Shown: piece after piece, positions 1 to 17,171 of the stretch
Position numbering within the stretch: position 1 is the first letter of the stretch
Layout of the letters: each line of letters opens with the position of its first letter
DNA from: Piromyces finnis
Lineage: Eukaryota > Neocallimastigomycota > Neocallimastigomycetes > Neocallimastigales > Neocallimastigaceae
NCBI GenBank assembly: GCA_002104945.1
Contig: MCFH01000043.1
Location: 248,001-312,000 of the forward strand
DNA: 64,000 nt
Reading direction: 5' to 3'
The notes under the pieces: generated by a model
What the model was told of the DNA's origin: nothing
What the model saw: the letters and a program-made list of their open reading frames with translations, nothing else
Database searches by the model: none
Made by a program: the position numbers and the translations under genes

Positions 1-653
1 TACTTGATAGATATTTTCTTTTCAACTTTTTCAATGGATTTCATTACTTTACTATTTTTATGGTTTTTTGAATAAAGACTTGCTGAAGATTCATAAGATA
101 AAAAGTTGGATGAACTGCCATTATTTTGGAATAATTTTTCCTTGGATAATGTACTATTATTATCATTCACTAGATTTTGCCTACTACCAAATGAAATTTC
201 AGCCATACTATTACTTACAAAGTTATCTATAGAACGCTGTAAATTATCGTCCAAAATAATAATATCAAGAGCTTCAGGATTTCCTTTGATACGGTTAAGG
301 AGGTATTCTTCGTCGGAAATTTTTTTTAATGGTTTTTCTATTTCAACTACCTTAATTGTTCCTTCATGTTTAGCTTTATTAAAACTTTTTATTGAAGAGA
401 GTTGGGGACTATATGGGAATATTTCTTCTTCTATTGGAACAAAAAGCTTTAAATATCTTGGTATTATTCTTGGCTCAAATGATTTTGATATATGTTCTTT
501 TATTGAATATATTTGATTATTAGTAGATACTCTTATAACAAATGCTTTTGAACTAGAATCTCCAATTCTGAAACAAGAAAAAGTTACTTTCTTTGACTTT
601 TCTGGCTCCTTTTCTACATTTATTACAATATTATTTTTGTCTATTGAATCCAT
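1..653 (-). CDS. Crinkler-like N-terminal domain protein (partial, runs off left edge)
   Basis: Reading leftward from an ATG at 653-651 (context AAAAAAATG), the frame stays open for 217 codons to the window edge, so this is the 5' part of a longer gene. Residues about 22-75 resemble the ubiquitin-like header domain of Crinkler (CRN) proteins: a Cys followed by a Gly, then A-F-x-I-x-V, an I-K-x-x-I helix start, and L-K-L-F near the end of the domain. Residues 100-217 are charged and Ser/Asn-rich with no motif I recognise. No signal peptide is visible. CRN-type proteins occur in oomycetes, chytrids and Rhizophagus, where the variable C-terminus carries the activity; that part lies outside the window. 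The pattern match is by eye only. Alternatives are another ubiquitin-fold protein or a lineage-specific hypothetical. The plus-strand reading at 106-516 is a shadow of this gene. Confidence 0.6.
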   Translation of the reverse strand, partial: MDSIDKNNIVINVEKEPEKSKKVTFSCFRIGDSSSKAFVIRVSTNNQIYSIKEHISKSFEPRIIPRYLKLFVPIEEEIFPYSPQLSSIKSFNKAKHEGTIKVVEIEKPLKKISDEEYLLNRIKGNPEALDIIILDDNLQRSIDNFVSNSMAEISFGSRQNLVNDNNSTLSKEKLFQNNGSSSNFLSYESSASLYSKNHKNSKVMKSIEKVEKKISIK

Positions 654-3281
654 TTTTTTTAGTACTATTATTAATTAATAAAAATGTTTTGCCTACTTTT
701 TTTTATTCCAAATAATTTTGAATAATTTTTTTATTATTTATTTATTAATTAATTAATTAATTACACTAAAAATATATTATGGATTAGCTTATAAGTTTTG
801 GATTTTTACTGAAAATGTCTTTCACTAATATTAAAAATGATTGAATTTTACAGATATATTTACAAATATTTTTTTTTTGTTGTTTAATACTAATTTTTTT
901 TTTAAAAAAAAAAAAAAAATTGTCTTGATAAATAAATATTATGGATTCGTGAAATTCCACTAATAATTGATATTATATTTACAATTGCATAATTTAAAAG
1001 ATTCTCTAAAAAAAAATAAAGTTTATTATTAATATCATTCTTTTATTTCCAAATAAATAACAGAAAAATAAAAAAAGTAAATAATTTAAATTAACATTAA
1101 ATTTAAAATACAATTTTATAATTAGAAATTCAATAATAATTATAAAAATAACATAATTATTATTACATTTCAAATAATAATTTCTAATAACTATTTTTAT
1201 ACTTTCTTTTAAAATAATAAATTTTATAATAAAATTCTTTATGTTTTAACTTACAATTTAAAGAGTTTAAAATGACATTATACAAAAAATACTATTAATT
1301 TTATAAATCGTTTTTTCTTTGCATTTATAGAAATCACGTTTTAAGTTAAATGTTTTCTTGAAATAAAATACTTTTTTATAATACTTTTTTCAGAAATTAT
1401 TTTAAAATATTATTAAGGTTATTAATTAAAAAAATATAATCATTAAAGTAATTGAACCTTAGTTATCTTGTCATTCTTCTCTTTTTTTTATTATTAAATT
1501 ATTTAATTCACTTTCGTAATAGCTTTTTTTTCACTATTAAAAAGAGATAATCTAACAAGTTTAAAACTTAATTTTTTTAAAAAAATAAAATAAATAAAAA
1601 GGTATAAAATATATTCTTTTATATTATATAAAAAATATTTAATTTTTGATTACAAAAAAAATAGAATTAATATATAGAATTCATATATTTCATTATATTG
1701 ATTATATATTACTATTTAAATTATTATCAAATATATTACTTTTAACTCTAGTTAATTTTCTATGATTAATTAAAACCAATTCATTATTTATTTTGATATT
1801 TTCTGTAATATAGAATATATTAAACAATACATTTAAATATACTATAATATATTTATTTATATTTTTTTAGGTGTTAATTTTTATGAAGTTTAAGAAACAA
1901 AATCTTATTTCATAAATAATGATATACTTTTTATTTATACAATGAAGTTCATTAAATTAAATATAAAAAATTTAATATAATATATATACCAATATATAAA
2001 CAGCATATATTGATAAATAATTTTACCAATAATTTATAATCATTTATTTTTATATTATAATTTCATAAAGAAGAATCAGTTATTTATTATTCAATCCACA
2101 TTAAAAGAATATCAAATAAGAAAGTAATAACTCTAAAATAGTATTGGATTAATAACAATTCTTTTGATACTTATTTATTCATTCATTCATTCATTTGTTA
2201 TTATATTGTGGATGAAAAAAATATACTAATAATAAAAATTTAATTATTGTATTAATTAATTACATTTTTTTTCTTTTAATCAAATTTATATATAATTAAA
2301 GTTTGTGTAATATTAGCCACCGAATTTTCCTTTCCTTTTTTTATATGAAAATTAGGAAAATATTAAATTTCATAAAAGTTGTTCTTTTTTATATAAAATT
2401 TATAGTTTTTTTAAAAAGTTTATGTAAGTGTGTGTATTAATAGAATTATTATAATTTATTGATGTTGAATATTAAAATCAACTAAAATATCTAAAAATAG
2501 TTATAACTTTTAAAAAAGATATACACTGCTAAAGAGTAAAGTAAATTATTGTTGATGTATCAAAAACTAATGGTTGCTTTAATAGTTTAAAATGACATAT
2601 AAAGTACTATAAGTACAATTAATAAAATCGAGAAGTAAAAATGAAAAAAAAAAGGAATCATTTAATTATTCGCTTCGTTATTAAAAATTTTTCCTTTATT
2701 ATCTTAAATTTAGTAACGCTTTACACTCTTTATTTCATATATATATTAAAAATAAACCCTACCTCAAAGTAAATATTGGCAATAAATAAAAATAGTATGA
2801 ATACTATTTATATATTATATATCTATTATTTATATTTTTCCTTAAAATTATAAATAATGTTTTTTAGTATAGAATTTAAAAAACTTTTTTTCTGAATTTA
2901 TCTTAATAATTCTATTTTTAAATAGATCTTATTCCTATTTTGTACTACATTTCTAAACCAACTTTAACCTTTACCTTTATATTGGTGTATAAAAAATATT
3001 TTTTCCTTTCTTGTTTTTTTACAGTATATTAAAAAATTAATTAAATATTAAATAATGTAATAGATTGTACAATATTGAAATTACATATTAAATTAAAGTG
3101 TATTAGCATGTATCTTTAAAATAATTATTTATTCTAAATTTTCAAATTTAAGAGTAAATTATTTTTTGCTAGATGAAATCAAGTCGTTATTATTAAATTT
3201 ATCAAAAAATAATACATATACATTATATCCATTCAAAATTTTATTTCCTTTTAAATTATAAATAGTTCATTATTATAAATA
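654..3281. other. AT-rich intergenic region
   Basis: About 2.6 kb of very AT-rich DNA with homopolymer runs and short TA repeats. I see no open frame with protein-like composition and no RNA gene. It separates two divergently transcribed genes, so both promoters should lie here. Confidence 0.7.
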
Positions 3282-11376
<8,095 letters not shown>

Positions 11377-11889
11377 ATTATTTCATAAGAAAAAAAAATA
11401 ACAAAAATACAAATAAAATTTAAATATATCTATATAATTTTAATCAATTTTACAATTTTTTTTTATTATTTTTAATTCTGTTCAATTCGTATTTATTAAT
11501 AAAACACATTAATTTATTTCATAATATTCATTTTAGAAAGATGTAAACTTTTTTTTTTAACCCATCAAAATAAATATATATAACTAAAAATAACTTTTAA
11601 ATATTTCACATTCAAAAATATATTTTTTATCTCTTTATATATTTTAAAAACCAAAATATCACAAATTAATAATATATAAACTTAAAAAGATGCTTTTCAT
11701 TTTTCTTTTAAATAAATTTTTTATTTTTTTTTATTTTTATTTTATAATTTTATATTTTATAAATTACATTAAAAAAAAAAAAGAGGGTATATAATAATTC
11801 CTTATATTAATATAGATGATATTACATCTGTTGATTAACAAGGAATAATAGATGTAAAAAAAAAAAAAAAAATATTAAAAGAAAATTAT
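11377..11889. other. Convergent intergenic region
   Basis: AT-only spacer between the 3' ends of two convergent genes, with long T and A runs that could serve as polyadenylation context. No gene seen. Confidence 0.6.
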
Positions 11890-12147
11890 TTATTCTTTAA
11901 GGTAAGAAGACTTTTTAATAATTTCATCAACATGAACGTATGGTGCTAATGTTTGTTTTTCTTTACCCATAAATACTTGAACTGATGCCATTTCTGGATT
12001 TATATGGAATACAGTAGTATCATTATGATGGAAAGTTGGGCATTTTGAATTAAAAGCATAAGATCCATAAGATCTGTGAGAAATAATACTTTCACCTGAA
12101 ACACAGGTTAAAAGTAAAGCCATACCGAAAATTGAATTGAATTTCAT
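11890..12147 (-). CDS. Small secreted protein of unknown function
   Basis: An 85-codon intronless frame starting at an ATG in a run-of-A context (ATG at 12147-12145). The first 18 or so residues form a clear signal peptide: M-K-F-N, a hydrophobic core and a Val-Ser-Gly cleavage region. The start M-K-F-N-S-I is the same as that of the GH10 xylanase at 32781. The mature part is about 65 residues, Ser/His-rich with a single Cys, and no motif I recognise. Local G+C is clearly higher than in the flanks, which supports coding. No function is proposed; it could be a cell-wall or secreted accessory peptide. Confidence 0.6.
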   Translation of the reverse strand: MKFNSIFGMALLLTCVSGESIISHRSYGSYAFNSKCPTFHHNDTTVFHINPEMASVQVFMGKEKQTLAPYVHVDEIIKKSSYLKE

Positions 12148-13058
12148 TTTTTTTTTTTAACTTTTAAATTTTGTTTTTTATTTTGGGAGTAGAGGTTCTT
12201 TTTTTTTTTCTTCACTTTTTAAAAAAGAAATTAAATTTTAATAACAAATGTTATCTACAATTTCTTTTTAAAGAAAAAAAAAGAGTCTTATATACTCAAA
12301 AAACCTTTTATTATTTATGTTTTAATTTTTAAAGTCATAAAGTCATTAATAAAAATAATATATATATATATACTTTTAATTCTTTTTAATTTAATTATAT
12401 TCTTTAATTAATAAATTAGGGAATTGAACTGCAAATAAAACCATTTCTTTTTTATAGATATATTGATTATTAATTTATTTGTTAATATTAGTAAAATTCA
12501 CATCGATGCTATTGTAAAATAAATTTAAAATTATAATAAAATTATACTTTTTTAAGAAAATCTTTAAAAAAAATAAAGATATTATGTCAAAAATAAAATT
12601 ATCTTTAAATTCTATTTTTATCTTAAATTAAAAAAATGATTTTATTAGTTATAATATATAAATAATATATATATATATAGTTTTTTTTATTTTTTTATAT
12701 GTTTAATTAATCTTCTTCAAATTATATTTTTATTTTAATTTAAATTACAGATTTTAATAAGGATTTCCTAATAAATAGAATTTTGTACAAAAGATATGAC
12801 CTCTATTAAAGAAAATTAACTATTTAAAGTAACATTTTTAATTTAATCTTCTTTAATAATTAACTTATGATACTTTTTTATTATATTCATTATGGGTTAA
12901 AATATAAAAAAAAAATAAAATAAAAATAAAAATATTCTACAATATAATTTTTAATTTAAACCTGCTTAATTATTTTTATAATAATTTTAATTTATTCAAT
13001 TTTTTTTTATTTCTTTTTTATACTTAACGCTGATTTTAAAAAATTTTAAAAATAATTT
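12148..13058. other. AT-rich intergenic region
   Basis: Spacer between the small secreted protein and the tRNA gene. It holds homopolymer and TA-repeat tracts; no gene seen. Confidence 0.6.
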
Positions 13059-13063
13059 AAAAA
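13059..13063 (-). terminator. Pol III terminator of tRNA-Ala
   Basis: Five consecutive T on the minus strand, starting seven bases past the discriminator base of the tRNA, as expected for RNA polymerase III termination. Confidence 0.7.
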
Positions 13064-13070
13064 TTTAACT

Positions 13071-13141
13071 GGAGATATCGGGGATCGAACCCGAGGCTTC
13101 TTGCATGCAAAGCAAGCACTCTACCACTGAGTTATATCCCC
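13071..13141 (-). tRNA. tRNA-Ala (anticodon UGC)
   Basis: The minus strand folds as a standard cloverleaf. Acceptor strands are GGGGATA and TATCTCC (one G-U pair), followed by discriminator A at 13070. The D arm carries the A-box-like CTCAGTGGTAGAG, the anticodon stem-loop is CTTGC-TTTGCAT-GCAAG with anticodon TGC, and the T arm carries the B-box GGTTCGATCC. No intron and no encoded CCA, consistent with a eukaryotic nuclear gene. An LTR retrotransposon begins 15 bases upstream of its 5' end. Confidence 0.95.
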
Positions 13142-13152
13142 AGCTTCATGAT

Positions 13153-13156
13153 TTGA
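13153..13156. repeat. Left target-site duplication (TTGA)
   Basis: TTGA directly before the 5' LTR is repeated directly after the 3' LTR at 22974-22977. The next base allows a 5-bp reading (TTGAT) if the LTR is taken to start one base later. Confidence 0.75.
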
Positions 13157-14261
13157 TGATACGCTACTCACATAAAAACGTAATAAAAACTAGCCGAATA
13201 AACACGACTTAACCCATAGCGACTTATAATAAAAATAAAAGATAATAACCCTTAAAAATGAATAAATAATAATTTTATGGAAATATAACCCTTTCTTTTA
13301 AATAAATAATATTCTCTTTATTAAATAATAAATTATGAATAAAAACGACTTAATAGAGATAATAATAAAATAAATTATTAAATAAAATAAAACGACTCAA
13401 TCCAAAAATGTATTAAAATAATAAAATAATAATAAGTAAATAAAAATGAATAAATAAACTAAAAAAATAAAATGATATACATTAAATTATTAATTCTAGT
13501 GTTTTATCCAAGTGTTCTTTAGAAATTCTTTCAAACTTATATATATAAATTAACAAATAAATAACTGAGTAATTATTACTAAAAGTGATTAATTTAAAGC
13601 CTGGAAATAGAACAATAATAACAATTTTAAAGATAAAATACAGAACTCTTTTATGTTTCTGTATAAAATGTGTTTATATTAATTGATACTTTTAATATTT
13701 GATTTTATTAATTTTATTTCAATTTTTATTTTAATTTTTATTTTAATTTTATTTTAATATTATTTTAATTTTAAATTTTAATTATTTTATTCAAGGTATT
13801 ATACATTTAATGATAGTTAATGATAATTTATAATAGTTTTTCTAATTTTAAACATTTTGAAGTAATAAGAAAATCAAATAAGTAATATTCTATAACATTT
13901 TTATAATATTAAGACATAATTTTAATTTATTCTTTAATTTTAATAAATAATCACAATAGTAATAATATTTAATAGTTAAAAATAATAATACATGTAATAA
14001 ATGAAAAATGTATAAAAAGAAGATAAAATTCTTCTTTATAAAAAGGGGGACAATAAATAGACAATAAATAAATTATAAATATAATAAAGAGATAATTTAA
14101 ACATAATAAAAAGAGTTTATTTTCGAGTTTTTGAGTGATTTATTTGTTAATTATAAAACATATTTTATTTTATTTTAAATTTATTGTTTCATCATAAATA
14201 TTAGAATTTATTATTTATTAAAAATATTATATTATTCAAAAATATATCGGTCAACGCATCA
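13157..14261 (+). repeat. 5' LTR (1,105 bp)
   Basis: Begins TGATACGC and ends ACGCATCA, giving TGAT/ATCA terminal inverted bases around canonical TG..CA ends. It aligns along its full length with 21848-22973. Compared with the 3' LTR it lacks a segment of about 22 bases near 14045 and has about a dozen substitutions. Confidence 0.95.
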
Positions 14262-14269
14262 TAAAATTT

Positions 14270-14290
14270 TGGTGGAGAATCCGGGCGTGA
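14270..14290 (+). other. Putative tRNA primer-binding site
   Basis: TGGTGGAGA, starting eight bases after the 5' LTR, is complementary to a tRNA 3' end reading TCTCC-A-CCA. The first nine bases match the 3' end of the adjacent tRNA-Ala once CCA is added, but the following bases (ATCCGGGCG) do not, so the true primer tRNA is undetermined. Confidence 0.6.
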
Positions 14291-14405
14291 CCAAAGATAT
14301 GAAAAAGAATAATATTAATAATAATACTAATAAATTCTAAAATATTAAGCGTTTATAAAAAAAAAAACAGTTTACACTTAATTTAATTTTATTATATATT
14401 CTTCT

Positions 14406-14437
<32 letters not shown>

Positions 14438-15654
14438 ATTTAATTATATATATAAAAGGAAATATATATAATTTTAAAATTATAAAAATTTTAATATTTC
14501 TAAAAAGGGTATTTAAGAAATTAAAAACTAAGTGATTAATAGTTAGTCATATACGTTACACAAGGAAGAAAATTTCTATAATTCCTATAATCGTTTCCGT
14601 TCTTATTATTAATAAGGATAACTTAATCCATTCAGTTAGTTTGTTATATTTCTGATCTATCCAGGGGATCAGTGTGATAGTAAAAACTAGGAAAAAAAGT
14701 TAATCCTTCTCAGCAGTTAATAATAAGATCATAATTTGAATTAAATATACAATTTTTATTTCTTAATTAAGAGAATAAATTAATTCACCAGTGCTTATTT
14801 GTAGAGGCGGCTGTTGAATGAAAAACTTCTTAGCTTAAGGCTACCTACATATTAAGCGAATAATTTATTTCAATATTCTTAATTATTGACTAAAAATTTT
14901 TTAATTTAAATTATAACAAAAAAAAAAATAGTAAGTATATATTGGTTGTTGTTATATAATAGACTGAGTTCGAAATATAGCAATAATTAAAGCAATTATT
15001 ATTTAGAGAGTAAGGCGGGTACACACTCAGCAAGAGGGAGTAGGTATACTAGACAGCCTTTATTTGATTCTCAAGTAAGAGAGTAGCAAGTTCGGCTGAA
15101 AATCCTGAGTAAGGAGCAGAACTTTGGAAGTGAAAATTTATCATTTAAAGGTGGGGGTTTAGTAGGGATCCGAAAGTCTTTATAGTCACTGTGCCTCGGG
15201 TGCCTAAAAATAAATAAATAATTGTAACAATATATATAAACTATTATAATTAAATTAAATAAAAAAAAAATATACATATTCTTATAAATTCCTAATTGCA
15301 AAAAAAAAAAAAAAAAAAAAAAAAAAATTATTCTTTCATTCTTCCTTGATCATTTAAAATTGAGAGTTAATAAATTGCATTTAAATTTATAATTAGATAT
15401 TATTCCGTAAAGCTTCTATTATTCCTGACTAATAATAATAATATAATATACTTTCTATAAAATACTTCTCCGATCTGATCTCATTCAATATTAAATTTCA
15501 TTATTTATATAATTTTTATAATTTATATAATCCATATAATATATATAATTTATACAATATATATATAGATTTCTGTTGTATTACTTATTTTTTATTCTTT
15601 TATTTTTCTTTAATATACTTCTCAATTTCTAAATAATTTTCTTTAATTTTTTTT

Positions 15655-15692
<38 letters not shown>

Positions 15693-15926
15693 ATAAATTT
15701 TATATTATTTTATACTTTATCAATTTATCAATTATTTATATATTCAATTCTTTTCATTTTTAATTTTATAAATATTATTAATATTATTATATTATTAAAG
15801 TTCAAAACACATATATATATATATAATATATAAATTCCAATTATTTTCTTTATTATCATTTATTTCAAATTAAATTATTCTTTTATTTTAATTATTTTAC
15901 CTTATAAGAAATTTATATATACAAAA
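14291..15926 (+). other. Retrotransposon 5' leader with structured, GC-richer patches
   Basis: A 1.6-kb untranslated leader before gag. Most is AT-rich, but 14530-14700, 14790-14870 and 15000-15210 are clearly richer in G+C. One perfect 6-bp stem is CTGATC (14652-14657) with GATCAG (14667-14672). I see no open frame with coding character; a minus-strand reading at 15071-15301 has no protein-like features. Packaging, dimerisation or translation-control RNA is a possible role (inference). Confidence 0.5.
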
Positions 15927-17150
15927 ATGAAGATCAGTGAAATCACTAAAATGCTACCTAGAATTGGTAGTCAAGATAGGGATATCGAAAGCTGGGCTGA
16001 AGAATTCAGCAGAGTTATGGACCTATCTGACATCAATGATCCCAAAAAGATATTCGCTTGGGCAAAGGAATGTGTCCAAGGTAGATTAAAAGGAATCATT
16101 GATGACTTAAAAACAGAAAGTGATACTGGAACAAATTATCCTAGTATCGAAGATATTAAAGAGGCTATTGAAGAATACTTAGAAATCACGCCTCAAGAAA
16201 AATGCTTCAATGTTAAGTCTCTAAAAATTAGAAGAGGAGAAAGTATTAAGGATTTCAACTGGAGATACGGAAACTTATATAAAAATCTTAATGTTGGATC
16301 CCAACTATTCGTTACTGTTAAGGATTATACTAATTCCATTATTTCTCGTCCTTTTATCAGAACTCAAGTAATCACTGCCCAACCTAAAGATATAGAAGCC
16401 GCTTTTAAGGTTGCCGAATTAGCTGAATCAGCAACTGAAGTTCCTCAGTATCATAATGTAAATATGTTTACTGATAACCAACCTTACTTTGATCCATATC
16501 AAAACCAAAATTATAATCTATTTACTCAACATAGTGGTGGAACTAATTATAATTATTTTAATAATAATGATAGTCCATATACTTATAATGGATACTACAA
16601 TAATAACTATAATAATAATTATGATAATAATAATAATTATAATAATTATAATATGCGATTCAATGGAAACTATAATATGAGAAATCAACGTTTTAATAAG
16701 AGAAATAATTACAGAAATAATTACCCAAATAATTTCAATACTAATAATAATAGTTATAGTAACAATTATAATAATAATTATAACAATAATTATAACAACT
16801 ATCAAGGTGATCAAAATGCATATAATAATGGTTATAGTAAATACCCTTATAATTCTAGTACATTTAATAACAATAATTATTCCAATATGGAAGAAAATAA
16901 ATCATATCAAAATTCCACTAATTATTCTAATAATGTTAATGCTAATAAAATGAATACTACTACTAATAAAGTTAATCAAACTACATCTCAAAGTCAAGTG
17001 AATATGTTTAACCAGTCTCAAAGAAATAAATGTTTTAGATGTCAACAAGTAGGCCACAAAATGCAAGATTGCAAATATACATTCCAAGAACTTGCAGAAA
17101 TGGAAAAACAAGGCCTTATAAACTCTAATCAAAATCATTTAAACTTATGA
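15927..17150 (+). CDS. gag: Retrotransposon Gag with zinc knuckle
   Basis: A 407-aa structural protein. Residues 1-180 form a capsid-like, mostly helical region. Residues about 185-350 are a low-complexity Asn/Tyr-rich stretch (repeated N-N-Y-N). A single CCHC zinc knuckle follows near residues 371-384, C-F-R-C-x4-H-x4-C, for RNA binding. The start ATG at 15927 sits in a run-of-A context and is the first ATG of the frame with coding character. The last codons before the stop form U-UUA-AAC, a -1 slippery heptamer, and the stop UGA overlaps the first in-frame ATG of pol. Confidence 0.93.
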   Translation: MKISEITKMLPRIGSQDRDIESWAEEFSRVMDLSDINDPKKIFAWAKECVQGRLKGIIDDLKTESDTGTNYPSIEDIKEAIEEYLEITPQEKCFNVKSLKIRRGESIKDFNWRYGNLYKNLNVGSQLFVTVKDYTNSIISRPFIRTQVITAQPKDIEAAFKVAELAESATEVPQYHNVNMFTDNQPYFDPYQNQNYNLFTQHSGGTNYNYFNNNDSPYTYNGYYNNNYNNNYDNNNNYNNYNMRFNGNYNMRNQRFNKRNNYRNNYPNNFNTNNNSYSNNYNNNYNNNYNNYQGDQNAYNNGYSKYPYNSSTFNNNNYSNMEENKSYQNSTNYSNNVNANKMNTTTNKVNQTTSQSQVNMFNQSQRNKCFRCQQVGHKMQDCKYTFQELAEMEKQGLINSNQNHLNL

Positions 17151-17171
17151 GTGGGAGAAGGAATACTCCCA
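17138..17171 (+). promoter_or_regulatory. Gag-Pol -1 programmed ribosomal frameshift signal
   Basis: Slippery heptamer TTTAAAC at 17138-17144, in the gag frame as T-TTA-AAC, followed by a 7-base spacer and a 6-bp hairpin TGGGAG (17152-17157), loop 17158-17165, CTCCCA (17166-17171). pol lies in the -1 frame and is open across the site. Heptamer, spacer length and a G/C-rich stem in an AT-dominated genome all fit -1 frameshifting. The ATGA overlap (17147-17150) leaves termination-reinitiation as an alternative. Confidence 0.8.

Noticed and set aside
106-516. Plus-strand open frame of 136 codons
   Set aside because: Antisense shadow of the minus-strand Crinkler-like gene, which has an A-rich start context and protein-like composition throughout.
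15071-15301. Minus-strand frame in the retrotransposon leader
   Set aside because: No conserved motif, composition driven by AT sequence, antisense to the element; kept only as part of the leader.
16489-16814. Overlapping plus and minus frames rich in Ile
   Set aside because: Shadows of the Asn-rich part of gag.
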